Origin: Ruegeria marina
Lineage (GTDB): Bacteria; Pseudomonadota; Alphaproteobacteria; Rhodobacterales; Rhodobacteraceae
Direction: 5' to 3'
Length of the DNA: 64,000 nucleotides
Assembly (NCBI RefSeq): GCF_900101475.1
Contig: NZ_FMZV01000001.1
Coordinates: forward strand, 1 to 64,000
This document shows positions 25,140 through 34,211 of the stretch, piece by piece (the stretch's first letter is position 1; the number at the start of each line of letters is the position of its first letter). A program made the translations under genes and the position numbers. Below the pieces are notes generated by a model, which saw nothing but the letters and a program-made list of their open reading frames with translations, did no database searches and had not been told where the DNA came from.

Positions 25140-26663
25140 ATGTGGACAAAAACGAGCTGCCTGAGCGCGGCGATCCTGTTAGCGGCGGGCGGGGCGCAGA
25201 TGGCACATGCCGACGCACAGTTGCTGAAAAAGACCTGTGGGAGCTGTCATTCTGAAACCGACAACCAACTGAGCCGAATTTCCGGTCAGCGCAAATCGCC
25301 GGAAGGATGGATGATGACCATCGTTCGCATGCAGCATCAGCATGGGCTGCAAGTCTCGGTCGAGGACAGGCGCGCCATCGTCCAGTTCCTTGCCGATACG
25401 CAAGGATTGGCCCCCGCCGAGGCGGCGCCTTTCCGCTATGCTCTTGAGAAAGACCCCAACCACGTCGAGACTTTCGAGGAACCCATGGCCTCGATGTGCG
25501 CGCGGTGCCACACCGGCGCGCGGGTCGGGTTGCAGCGCCGCACGGCGGACGAGTGGCTGATTCACATGGATTTCCACGTCGGAAACTATCCTACCATCGA
25601 GTACCAAGCCCTTGGCCGGGACCGGGAATGGTACAAGATCGCCCGTGAAGAAATCGCGCCCTATCTCGCTGCGGCCTATCCTTTGGAAACATCGGAGTGG
25701 GACAGTTGGCAAGAGGCCGAGAAAGTTCCGGTGGCCGGTGACTGGATCGTGATCACGGAATTGCCAGGGGTCGGAGAGGCCTATGGACGGCTGAGCGTGT
25801 CCGGGGACGCGTCGCCATACCAGGTCGCAGGCACGCTGATGTCTGCCGATGGCCAGGGCCGCTCCGTCTCGGGCACCATGAACCTTTACACCGGCTACGA
25901 ATGGCGGGCGACGCTCGACATTGACGGCCAGGATTATCGCCAGGTTCTGGCTGTATCCGAAGACGGGACCACGCTCGCTGGGCGACAGTTCCAACGTGAT
26001 CATGACAGTCTCGGCGGCAGCCTGCGCGGGGTCCGCGCCGATCAGCCGGGTGTGATGCTCGGCACGGTTCCTTCGGCCGTGCCGGCCGGTTCGGCCACGG
26101 TGCAGGTGGTCGGCAGCGGGCTGGACGGGCTGAGCGCCAGCAACGGCAGTGCGAGCGCCAACACATACGGCGCTGCGGTCGCGCTGGAGACCGAGGGCAA
26201 CGGCTTCGTGACCCTGTCCACCGACGCGGGCGAAGCCAAAGTCGCCTATTACACAACGATTGACGGCATTGCCGTCGACCCGGCGTTTACGATTGCCCGC
26301 ATCGGCGGCGGCAGCGAAGTGGGCCCCGAGGCCGTGCCCGCGCATTTCCGGGCCATCGGTCTGTGGAACGGCCCGGACGGGGCGCCTGGGACCGAGGACG
26401 ATGTCCGCATCGGACGGGTCAACGCGGAATGGACCGTAACCAACCTGCACGAACATGCCGCCAAGATGGAGGATGCCGGTTATGCGGGTCAAATCGACGA
26501 CACCGGGATATTTACCCCAGCCGTCGCCGGCCCCAACGCCGAACGGCCCTTCAGCACCAACAACGCCGGTGAGTTGACGGTGGTCGCCGACGCGATGGGC
26601 CAGAGCGGCAGCGCCACGCTGATCGTGACCGTCCAGCGCTTCATCGATCCGCCGATCCGCTGA
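25140..26663 (+). CDS. qhpA: Quinohemoprotein amine dehydrogenase alpha subunit (dihaem)
   Basis: The 507-residue protein has a signal peptide (SCLSAAILLAAGGAQMAHA). It has two c-type haem motifs: C33-G-S-C36-H37 and C120-A-R-C123-H124. The remaining about 350 residues form beta-rich domains (GTMNLYTGYEWRATLD, NGFVTLSTDAGEAKV), as in the Paracoccus enzyme, whose alpha subunit has a dihaem domain followed by beta-barrel domains. It takes electrons from the CTQ cofactor in the gamma subunit during periplasmic oxidation of primary amines and hands them to a soluble cytochrome or azurin-type carrier. It is followed by qhpD after 14 bp. Confidence 0.93.
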   Translation: MWTKTSCLSAAILLAAGGAQMAHADAQLLKKTCGSCHSETDNQLSRISGQRKSPEGWMMTIVRMQHQHGLQVSVEDRRAIVQFLADTQGLAPAEAAPFRYALEKDPNHVETFEEPMASMCARCHTGARVGLQRRTADEWLIHMDFHVGNYPTIEYQALGRDREWYKIAREEIAPYLAAAYPLETSEWDSWQEAEKVPVAGDWIVITELPGVGEAYGRLSVSGDASPYQVAGTLMSADGQGRSVSGTMNLYTGYEWRATLDIDGQDYRQVLAVSEDGTTLAGRQFQRDHDSLGGSLRGVRADQPGVMLGTVPSAVPAGSATVQVVGSGLDGLSASNGSASANTYGAAVALETEGNGFVTLSTDAGEAKVAYYTTIDGIAVDPAFTIARIGGGSEVGPEAVPAHFRAIGLWNGPDGAPGTEDDVRIGRVNAEWTVTNLHEHAAKMEDAGYAGQIDDTGIFTPAVAGPNAERPFSTNNAGELTVVADAMGQSGSATLIVTVQRFIDPPIR

Positions 26664-26677
26664 TCAGGAGAAAACCG

Positions 26678-28114
26678 ATGAAGGATTTTTTCTATCAACC
26701 CGCGAACTCTCACAGGGTGACGGTCGAGGGGCAGGACATGCTGTTCCACGTACCCACCACGTCGCTTTTTGCGATGGACGCAATGGATGTGGCCGTTCTG
26801 GACTTTGCCTCTGCGCAGGAAACCGGCTTTACCTTTGACGAACTTGAGGACCGCTTCGGGGGCGACGCGGCGCGCCTTGCAGCGGAACGACTGGATACCT
26901 TCGTGCGGCTCGATGTGGTCAATGACGGCCGCCCGCTCAAGCCCGAACGCCCGCCAATCGAGATCGAGAACTTTCCGCTCACGACCATCGTCCTGAACGT
27001 GAATACGGGCTGCAACCTGGCCTGTTCCTATTGCTACAAGGAGGATCTGGCGATCCCGTCTAAAGGCCAGAAGATGGCCTTTGACACGGCGGTGAAGTCC
27101 GTCGAATTGCTGCTCAAGGAAAATCCCGGCCGCGACAGCTATAACGTCGTGTTCTTTGGCGGGGAACCGCTGTCGAACCTGCCGCTGATCCGGCAGGTGG
27201 TCGATTGGGCCGAGCCGCATTTCGCCGCCCTCGGCAAGAAGGTCGATTTCAGCCTGACCACCAACGCGACACTTCTCAACGAACAGATCGTCGATTGGCT
27301 GGATGCGCATCGCTTTGGCCTCACCGTGTCGATGGACGGGCCCAAGGCGCTGCACGATCTCAACCGCAAGACGGTGGGCGGCAAGGGCACCTATGATACG
27401 GTGGCCGCCAAGGTGCGCATGCTGCTGTCCCGCTACCGGTCCAAGCCGGTCGGTGCCCGGGTCACGTTGACCGCCGGGGTAACGCAGATCCACGCGATCT
27501 GGGATCACCTCAAGAACGACCTGGGCTTTGCCGAAGTGGGCTTTTCGCCCGTCACCTCGGGCGAAATGGATGCCTTCAACCTCAACGGCGACGAGTTGCA
27601 CGAGGTGTTCGAAGGCATGAAATCGCTTGGGCAGTTGTTCCTGCAAGAGGCAATCGCGGGCCGCAATATCGGCTATTCCAACATGCATCAACTGATGCAA
27701 GATCTCTGGGAGGGCCGGTCGAAGGCGCTGCCCTGCGGCGCGGGTGTGGGCATGCTGGCCGTCAACCATGACGGGGCGCTCAATCTCTGCCACCGTTTCG
27801 TTGGGTCCGAGATGCAGCAGTTCGGGTCGGTCGAAACCGGCATCGCCCGCAAGGAGCTTGCCGGGTTCATCAAGGCGCGCTCGGACCGGACCGAGAAGGG
27901 CTGTTCCACCTGCCGCATCCGCAACCTGTGCGCAGGCGGCTGCTACCACGAAAGCTATGCGCATTTCTCCGACCCGATGAAGCCGACCTATCACTACTGC
28001 GATCTGATGCGCGACTGGGTCGACTTCGGGATTGGCGTCTATTCGCGGCTGATCAATGAGGCCCCGGAATATTTCCACAACCACATCTCGCCAAGGAGGG
28101 CGTTTGGAAAATGA
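26678..28114 (+). CDS. qhpD: Radical SAM peptide thioether-forming enzyme
   Basis: The 478-residue radical SAM enzyme carries the cluster motif C112-x3-C116-x2-C119 ([13 protein letters not shown]). FFGGEPL and [12 protein letters not shown] follow, and a SPASM/twitch domain with many cysteines ends the protein ([33 protein letters not shown]). QhpD installs three Cys-to-Asp/Glu thioether bonds in the nascent gamma subunit in the cytoplasm. The gene overlaps qhpC by ATGA, so enzyme and substrate are made together. Confidence 0.95.
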   Translation: MKDFFYQPANSHRVTVEGQDMLFHVPTTSLFAMDAMDVAVLDFASAQETGFTFDELEDRFGGDAARLAAERLDTFVRLDVVNDGRPLKPERPPIEIENFPLTTIVLNVNTGCNLACSYCYKEDLAIPSKGQKMAFDTAVKSVELLLKENPGRDSYNVVFFGGEPLSNLPLIRQVVDWAEPHFAALGKKVDFSLTTNATLLNEQIVDWLDAHRFGLTVSMDGPKALHDLNRKTVGGKGTYDTVAAKVRMLLSRYRSKPVGARVTLTAGVTQIHAIWDHLKNDLGFAEVGFSPVTSGEMDAFNLNGDELHEVFEGMKSLGQLFLQEAIAGRNIGYSNMHQLMQDLWEGRSKALPCGAGVGMLAVNHDGALNLCHRFVGSEMQQFGSVETGIARKELAGFIKARSDRTEKGCSTCRIRNLCAGGCYHESYAHFSDPMKPTYHYCDLMRDWVDFGIGVYSRLINEAPEYFHNHISPRRAFGK

Positions 28115-28434
28115 AACCGCTGAACCAAAAGGCCGAACGCGTCCAGCAGGCGGCGGCCGAGGACAAGATGGACGAAGTGCGCGCCATGCAGACCGTGACC
28201 GCGGGATGCGCCACCACCTTTGACCCCGGCTGGGAAGTCGACCCCTTTGGTGGTGTCGCAGCCCTGTGCCAACCGATGGAGGCCGACCTTTACGGCTGTA
28301 CCGATCCATGCTGGTGGCCCGCACAGGTGCCGGACACCACGATCAATCACAAGTCCTGGGACGACGGGGCCGACAATGCGGCGCGCGACTGGCGCTCGCT
28401 TGGGGCGGCCTATCCCAAAGACGCAGAGACCTGA
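28111..28434 (+). CDS. qhpC: Amine dehydrogenase gamma subunit (CTQ carrier)
   Basis: The 107-residue precursor has no Sec signal but an unusual charged leader of about 26 residues, as expected for QhpC. All residues of the cofactor chemistry are present with the Paracoccus spacing. CTQ is Cys63-Trp69 (in [11 protein letters not shown]). The thioether pairs are Cys33-Glu42, Cys53-Asp59 and Cys67-Asp75; each is offset by +26 from the mature Paracoccus numbering 37/43, 7/16, 27/33 and 41/49. After crosslinking by QhpD it is exported (QhpF) and its leader is cut (QhpE). Confidence 0.95.
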   Translation: MKPLNQKAERVQQAAAEDKMDEVRAMQTVTAGCATTFDPGWEVDPFGGVAALCQPMEADLYGCTDPCWWPAQVPDTTINHKSWDDGADNAARDWRSLGAAYPKDAET

Positions 28435-28446
28435 GGAGACCGAGAG

Positions 28447-29526
28447 ATGAAAACCATAATGACAGCCGTCGTCCTGGCGCTGGCGGGAACGCTTCCTGCT
28501 CTGGCGGGAGACCTCTTGCTGACGACGGCGCGGCCTTCGAACCTCTATGTGTTTGATGCTGCGACCCGGTCGCTCAAGAACGATTGCGATCTGGGCAGCA
28601 ACATGCTGCCCGGTATTACCGTTATGTCGCCCGACAATTCCGTGGCCTTCGTGCTGGTGAACAACTGGGAAGACGTGATCGGTGTGAACATCGAAACCTG
28701 TGAAAAGGTGTTTCACGCCCGGCAATCCTCGGAGGATATCATCCGCCGCTCCATCGCGTCCTTCGCGGTCTCGAAAGATGGGACGCAGCTTTACACCGTG
28801 CGCAATCCTGTTCGGAAGCACAGCGACCGGTTCGAGGTGCTACCCACCGAATTTGCGGTGTTCGACATTTCTGCGGGACTGGGGGCGGAACCCGTTGCGC
28901 TGTTCGATGCGCCGCGTCGGTCGACCCTTATGGCCACTGACCGCAAGGGATCGGTCTATATCGCCGGACATGATATCTATCGCGTCGATCCGGCCACGGG
29001 CGATACCGAGGTCGCGATTGCCAACGCCTCCTGGGACCGGCCGACCTACAGCCCGCCCGATGTTCTGGCTTTCTGGCCCACCGGCAGCCAGAACGACGAG
29101 TTCCTGCTGATGTATACGGCGGCGGTCTTTTCCGACGAGTCCCAGCAGGAGCTGGCGGATTTCGTCTGGGGCTACGAGTCGGTGAACCTGACCACCGGCG
29201 AGACCGAGATTGCCGATTTCACCTCGTTCGAAGTGCTGATGTTCTCGGCTGTACGGTCCGCCACGGATCCAAAGCACCTCTATGGCGTCTATACGCAGCT
29301 CTCCAAGCACAACCTGGAGACCAACGAACTCGTCAAGCGCGTTGACCTGCCGCATACCTACTATGTCATCAACGTCTCGTCGGACGGCAAGGAACTCTAT
29401 GTCGGTGGCACCAATGACGACATTGGCATCTACGATTCCGAGACGCTCGAACGGGTCGGAGAGATCCGCATGCCATCGGGTGGCGACATGGGGGTGTCAA
29501 CCGTGCATGTCATCCCGCAAGGATGA
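28447..29526 (+). CDS. qhpB: Amine dehydrogenase beta subunit (propeller)
   Basis: The 359-residue protein has a Sec signal peptide (TAVVLALAGTLPALAG). It then has repeated four-stranded units (NLYVFDAATRSL, AFVLVNNWEDVIGVN, DGKELYVGGTNDDIGIYD) of the YVTN/YncE-like seven-bladed propeller found in the beta subunit of quinohemoprotein amine dehydrogenase. It helps enclose the gamma subunit in the periplasmic heterotrimer. It lies 12 bp after qhpC and ends in an overlap with qhpF. Confidence 0.92.
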   Translation: MKTIMTAVVLALAGTLPALAGDLLLTTARPSNLYVFDAATRSLKNDCDLGSNMLPGITVMSPDNSVAFVLVNNWEDVIGVNIETCEKVFHARQSSEDIIRRSIASFAVSKDGTQLYTVRNPVRKHSDRFEVLPTEFAVFDISAGLGAEPVALFDAPRRSTLMATDRKGSVYIAGHDIYRVDPATGDTEVAIANASWDRPTYSPPDVLAFWPTGSQNDEFLLMYTAAVFSDESQQELADFVWGYESVNLTTGETEIADFTSFEVLMFSAVRSATDPKHLYGVYTQLSKHNLETNELVKRVDLPHTYYVINVSSDGKELYVGGTNDDIGIYDSETLERVGEIRMPSGGDMGVSTVHVIPQG

Positions 29527-31277
29527 GCCAGACGACCGACATACTCGGTCCCGGACCGGAGCGCCCTCTGGCGCCCCGGTCGTCCGGTGGGCTCGCGGCG
29601 CGTGCTGGGCAGGCCCTGTTCGGGGCGTCGCCTGCCGGTTGGCTGATGCCGATCCTGCGGCCCTATTCGGCGCGACTGTCACTCTTGCTGCTGTTGGGTC
29701 TGATCGCTGCCTGCATCGGCCTTGTACCGCCCTATCTCAGCAAGCTGGTCATTGATCAGGGGCTGATGGCGGGCAATATCGACGCGCTCGTCTTCTGGTC
29801 TGGCACCTTGTTCGCGGTCGGACTGTTTGCCGTCGGGTTCGGCGCGCTCAACAATATCCTGCACATGCGCGCGTCCGTCCGGATGCTTGCCGATCTCCGG
29901 CGCACGCTGTTGGACGCGCTGATCGCGCGGCCGCCACAGTGGTACGGCGCGCAACGGGCAGGGGAGCTGTTGGCAAGGATCGATGGCGATGCAGGCGAAG
30001 TGCAACAGTTTGCGTTCAACTCGGTTCTGGGAGGCCTGTCGTCGATCGTGCGGCTGATCGGTGGCACGGCCATGTTGCTGGTTCTGAACTGGAAACTGGG
30101 GCTGGCGGCGGCTGTACTCGCCCCGATCGAACTGGCCTTCCTGATCTGGGCGCGGCCGCGAACCGAGCGTCTGGCCGGAACTGCCCGGTCGGCCCGAGGA
30201 CGGCTGACCGCCGGCTTGTCCGAGACGCTGCACGGTATGCCGGCCCTGCAACTCGCGCGCGGCACCGACTGGGCGCGCGGCCGTACCGTCATGGATCAGG
30301 GGGCGCTCAATGAACGATTGATGATCCAGCAAGGCTGGACCGAGTTCATCCGAGCCGTGCCGCAAGTGCTCTCGGCGCTTCTGCGTGCGGGGATCTTCAT
30401 CGCTGGCGGCATCATGGTCATTCAGGGCCATTGGCCATTGGGATCGCTCATAGCCTTTGTCGCCTACATGGGCTTCATGATCGGCCCCATGCAGTCGCTT
30501 CTGGGAATCTGGCACGCGCAAGCGCGCGCCCGGGTGGCGCTGCGGCGTCTGGATGCGCTCATGACGACCGGCCCCTGCCAGACTGACTCTGTTGCTGCGG
30601 CCTGCCCTGATGCCTTTGACCTGAGGCTCGAAGGTGTGTCGTTTGGACCTGACAGGACGCATCCGTTCGGGCCGGTCGATGCCGACATTCGGCACGGCAC
30701 CAAGCTGCTGCTCACCGGGCCAAGCGGCGCGGGAAAGACCAGCCTTCTCATGCTGGTTCTTGGACAACAGCGCCCGATCTCCGGTAGGGTCCTGGTTGGT
30801 GGCGTCGACGTTGGCTCGCTGGCGAAGAACACGTCGGCGGGCATCTTCGCCATGGTCTCGCAACGTCCGATCATTGTTCAGGCAACCTTGCGCGAAAACC
30901 TGTTCCTGGATGACAGTCTGGTAAACAGCCCGGATGCCGACGACAAGGTTTGGGCCATGCTGGACGCGCTGGACCTGGGCGACCGGTTTCGTTCGGCCGA
31001 AGGGCTGGACACCGTTCTGGGAGAAAACGGTCTTACCCTGTCAGGAGGCGAGCGCCAGCGTATCTGCCTTGCCCGCGCGCTTCTTTCCCCGTTCCATATC
31101 CTCGTGCTCGACGAAGCCCTCTCGGAGGTGGACACCGCACGGGTTAGCGCGATCATGGCCTTTATCGACCGCGAGTTCGCCGGGCTTACCCGCATCGTCA
31201 CAACACACGCCAGCGTCGAATCCTACGGAGCCTTCGATCAGGTGCTCGAGCTTTCGGGGGCTGCGCGATGCCGGTGA
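29523..31277 (+). CDS. qhpF: ABC exporter for the crosslinked gamma subunit
   Basis: This is a 584-residue half transporter with an N-terminal membrane domain of about six helices (LSLLLLLGLIAACIGLV, WSGTLFAVGLFAVGFG, GGLSSIVRLIGGTAMLLV and others). The C-terminal ATPase has Walker A GPSGAGKTS (near 400), signature LSGGERQR and Walker B ILVLDEALSEVD. QhpF is needed to move the modified QhpC, which lacks a Sec signal, across the inner membrane. It overlaps both neighbours. Confidence 0.9.
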   Translation: MSQTTDILGPGPERPLAPRSSGGLAARAGQALFGASPAGWLMPILRPYSARLSLLLLLGLIAACIGLVPPYLSKLVIDQGLMAGNIDALVFWSGTLFAVGLFAVGFGALNNILHMRASVRMLADLRRTLLDALIARPPQWYGAQRAGELLARIDGDAGEVQQFAFNSVLGGLSSIVRLIGGTAMLLVLNWKLGLAAAVLAPIELAFLIWARPRTERLAGTARSARGRLTAGLSETLHGMPALQLARGTDWARGRTVMDQGALNERLMIQQGWTEFIRAVPQVLSALLRAGIFIAGGIMVIQGHWPLGSLIAFVAYMGFMIGPMQSLLGIWHAQARARVALRRLDALMTTGPCQTDSVAAACPDAFDLRLEGVSFGPDRTHPFGPVDADIRHGTKLLLTGPSGAGKTSLLMLVLGQQRPISGRVLVGGVDVGSLAKNTSAGIFAMVSQRPIIVQATLRENLFLDDSLVNSPDADDKVWAMLDALDLGDRFRSAEGLDTVLGENGLTLSGGERQRICLARALLSPFHILVLDEALSEVDTARVSAIMAFIDREFAGLTRIVTTHASVESYGAFDQVLELSGAARCR

Positions 31278-31966
31278 TCGCCCTGATAGACGGGCTTTTG
31301 CCGCGCGCATGGCCCGGGTTGAAGGAGCGGGTCGCCTTCCATGAAACGCAGCCGTACCAATCCGGGAGCCCGGCAACAAGCCACGCGATGCAGATGGCGC
31401 TGGCGATCCGGCGCAACGCGCCGGACGCAGAGTTTGAAAGCCTTGGCGTCTTTGCCGGTTCCCTGGCCTGTTCGGTCTCATCAGTGTGCGATGCTCTTGC
31501 GTACGCGGCGCAGAGCGATGCGAGCATCGTGCATTGCTCGTTCGGACTCGGCCGGGATGTTCCGGAACTTGGCAAGTCGGTCGCGCGGATTCTGGCCTCG
31601 GGCAAGTTCCTTGTCGCCTCTGCACCGGCCCGGGGGGCGGTATCATTCCCGGCGGCCTATGAGGGCGTGATCGCGGTGCAAGGAGATGCGCGGTGCACGC
31701 CCGGTCAGTGGTCGCACCTCAACCTGTCCCATGCCGAATTCGGTGCCTGCCCGCATGGGCCGGACGGGATGACAAACGGCGCAAGTACTGCGGCTGCGCA
31801 TTTTTCGGGGCATCTGGCACGGGCGCTGGCCCTGAACTCGCTCGGCACGCTGAGAGCGGACCCGGCGTTTCGGGGCCGAGAACGGATATTGCGAAGTCAG
31901 GAGGTGCCGGACGCGTTGGCCCTTTGTCGTTCTCCCGGCGTAACGGCCGGGCATGATGGTGCCTAA
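31268..31966 (+). CDS. qhpE: Subtilisin-like leader protease for the gamma subunit
   Basis: The 232-residue protease has the subtilase triad in order: Asp in VIALIDGLL, His in SPATSHAMQMAL and Ser in TNGASTAAAHFSGHLA. No signal peptide or pro-domain is visible, in agreement with the cytoplasmic QhpE that removes the QhpC leader after crosslinking. It overlaps qhpF by 10 bp and is the last gene of the operon. Confidence 0.88.
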   Translation: MPVIALIDGLLPRAWPGLKERVAFHETQPYQSGSPATSHAMQMALAIRRNAPDAEFESLGVFAGSLACSVSSVCDALAYAAQSDASIVHCSFGLGRDVPELGKSVARILASGKFLVASAPARGAVSFPAAYEGVIAVQGDARCTPGQWSHLNLSHAEFGACPHGPDGMTNGASTAAAHFSGHLARALALNSLGTLRADPAFRGRERILRSQEVPDALALCRSPGVTAGHDGA

Positions 31967-32058
31967 CCTGGATGTTCTCGCAATGCTTCCGGATTTCAGC
32001 GGCCAGTCGCGCGCTTGCGGCGTTGGCAAGCGCCGCCGCAGCCGATTGGGACGGCGAT

Positions 32059-32089
32059 GCCGGTTTTTCCCGAGCAGGAGAAAACCGGC
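32059..32089 (+). terminator. Terminator-like inverted repeat after the qhp operon
   Basis: GCCGGTTTT (32059-32067), 13 bases, AAAACCGGC (32081-32089); perfect 9-bp arms. It is the only structure seen in the 415-bp gap between qhpE and PolX (31967-32381), which otherwise shows no supported gene. Confidence 0.45.
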
Positions 32090-32381
32090 GTTCCGCGCTT
32101 CCTAAATCGTTTGTTTCGAACGCTTCAAGGGCGAAGGCGCGGAAGGGTTCGAGGATGAGCATGTCACGGGCCGGAGACGGAGAAGGCCCGGTGTGCGGGA
32201 TTTTCGTTGATGCCTTTTTACCGGCGGCCACGACTGTCACCAACGCCCGGTAGCGGCGACACGGATCACGTCGTGGTCGGGGCCGATCCCGGCTTCAAAC
32301 TGGAGAAAGCGCAGTTCGAAGGTGTCTGGATGTTGGACCAAGACGCCTTTGCAAGCATACTCGGTCAGGAAAGGAGAGGTG

Positions 32382-34103
32382 ATGCCTGTGCACAACAGCG
32401 AAATCGCGGCGATGTTCGACCATGTCGCCGACCTGCTGGAAGTCCAGAGCGCCAACCGCTTTCGCGTGCGCGCCTACCGCAACGCCGCCAACACGATCCG
32501 GGACCAGAGCCGGCCGATGGCGCGCATGGTGGAGGAGGGGGCCGACCTGTCCCAACTGCCGGATATCGGCGACGATCTTGCAGGCAAGATCACCGAGATC
32601 GTGCGCACCGGTCATCTGGAACTGCTGGATGAGTTATCGGAGGACGTGCCCGAGGCCATTGTCGAAGCCACGCGCATTCCCGGCGTCGGGCCTAAACGGG
32701 CGCGGGCGCTGTTCGAAGAGCTTGACCTCAAGTCCCTCGACGATCTGAGACAGGCCGCCGAGCAGGGTCGGATCGCCGATGTAAAGGGCTTCGGCGAGAG
32801 GACGCAGGCGAAGATCCGTGAGGAGTTGGCAGAGGGCGACATCACCGAACGCCGCTTCCGACTTGATACTGCCGAGGATTTCGCGGAACCGCTGGTTGCC
32901 TATGTCCGCAGGATCGACGGTGTGCAGAAGGCCGAGATCGCCGGCAGCTATCGCCGTCGCAAGGAAACGGTCGGGGATCTTGATATTCTGGCGGCCGGAG
33001 AGGATGGTGGCGCAATCATTGATCGCTTCGTGGAATACGACGAGGTCGACAAGGTCGTCTCGAAAGGAAAGACCCGGTCGACCGTGACGCTGCGCGCGGG
33101 ATTGAACGTGGATCTGCGAGTCGTGCCCGAGGCGAGCTGGGGTGCGGCGATGCATTACTTCACCGGATCGAAGGCGCACAATGTCGCCGGGCGCAGGCGG
33201 GCCCAGGACCGTAGTCTGAAACTCAACGAATACGGGCTTTATGACGGTGAAACCCGCATTTCAGGTGCAACCGAAGAGGGTGTCTATGAAGGAATCGGCC
33301 TGCCCTGGATCGAGCCGGTCCTGCGCGAGAACCGTGGTGAGATCGAGGCGGCCGAGAAGGGCGAATTGCCCGACCTGATAAAGCCGGACGACATCAGGGG
33401 CGATCTGCACGCCCATACGACGGCCTCGGATGGCAGGAATTCGCTGCTTGAAATGGCTGAAGCGGCGATGGAGCGCGGGTACGGCTATCTTGCGATCACC
33501 GATCATTCAAGAAGCCAGACCCAGGCCGGAGGGCTGAGCGCCGACAAGCTGGAGGCGCAGATCGACGAGATTGCGGAACTGAATGAAGGGTTCGAGGGGT
33601 TTCGCCTTTTGGCCTCCTGCGAGGTCGATATCCTCGAAAACGGCGATCTCGATTTTCCGGACAAGTTGCTTGCACGGCTCGATCTTGTCGTGGCCTCGGT
33701 GCATTCGAAGTTCAATCTTGGCGAAGAGGCGCAGACCGACCGGATCATCCGTGCGATGGACAACCCGGCGGTCAGCATCATCGGACATCCGACCGGCCGG
33801 CTTCTCGGGCAGCGAAGGGCCTATCCCGTTGACATGGAACGATTGATCGAGGCAGCAGGGGAGCGCGGATGCGTGTTGGAACTGAACGCGAACCCGAACC
33901 GTCTGGACCTCAGCGACATTCAGTGCCGCATGGCCGTCGAACGGGGCGTCAAGATCGCCATTTCGACTGATGCCCACGCGACAGGTGGGCTTGCACACAT
34001 GCGATACGGTGTGGATCAGGCCAGACGCGGCTGGCTGTCGGCCGACGATGTGGCAAACACGCTTGACTGGAGCGATCTGGAGAAAATGCTCAAGCGCGGC
34101 TGA
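32382..34103 (+). CDS. polX: DNA polymerase X (PolX) with PHP domain
   Basis: The ATG at 32382 follows AAAGGAGAGG and gives 573 residues. An HhH-rich N-terminal region (PDIGDDLAGKI, IPGVGPKRARALF, VKGFGERTQAKI) leads into a Pol X palm with AGSYRRRKETVGDLDIL (two catalytic Asp) and NVDLRVV (third Asp). The C-terminal PHP domain has DLHAHTTASDG, ITDHS, VVASVHSKF, IIGHPTGRLLG and ISTDAHATG, the metal ligands of a 3'-5' exonuclease. It fills short gaps in base-excision repair. It opens the stress island but has no copy of the island's 14-bp box upstream. Confidence 0.92.
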   Translation: MPVHNSEIAAMFDHVADLLEVQSANRFRVRAYRNAANTIRDQSRPMARMVEEGADLSQLPDIGDDLAGKITEIVRTGHLELLDELSEDVPEAIVEATRIPGVGPKRARALFEELDLKSLDDLRQAAEQGRIADVKGFGERTQAKIREELAEGDITERRFRLDTAEDFAEPLVAYVRRIDGVQKAEIAGSYRRRKETVGDLDILAAGEDGGAIIDRFVEYDEVDKVVSKGKTRSTVTLRAGLNVDLRVVPEASWGAAMHYFTGSKAHNVAGRRRAQDRSLKLNEYGLYDGETRISGATEEGVYEGIGLPWIEPVLRENRGEIEAAEKGELPDLIKPDDIRGDLHAHTTASDGRNSLLEMAEAAMERGYGYLAITDHSRSQTQAGGLSADKLEAQIDEIAELNEGFEGFRLLASCEVDILENGDLDFPDKLLARLDLVVASVHSKFNLGEEAQTDRIIRAMDNPAVSIIGHPTGRLLGQRRAYPVDMERLIEAAGERGCVLELNANPNRLDLSDIQCRMAVERGVKIAISTDAHATGGLAHMRYGVDQARRGWLSADDVANTLDWSDLEKMLKRG

Positions 34104-34211
34104 CGGGCTCGTCGTGCGCCGGGCCTCCGGGATCGCCCGTGACGTCAAGCCCGTAATCGGCCAGGAGCGGGTCTGCCGTTCGGTGAATGAACAGGTTTCG
34201 GAACCTGGCCA

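Noticed and set aside
31934-31951. CCCGGC-N6-GCCGGG as terminator of the qhp operon
   Set aside because: It lies inside the coding end of qhpE; the repeat at 32059-32089 is a better candidate.
31719-32243. A long minus-strand frame across the end of qhpE and the following gap
   Set aside because: Most of it lies antisense to the well-supported qhpE. It has no ribosome site and no family motif.
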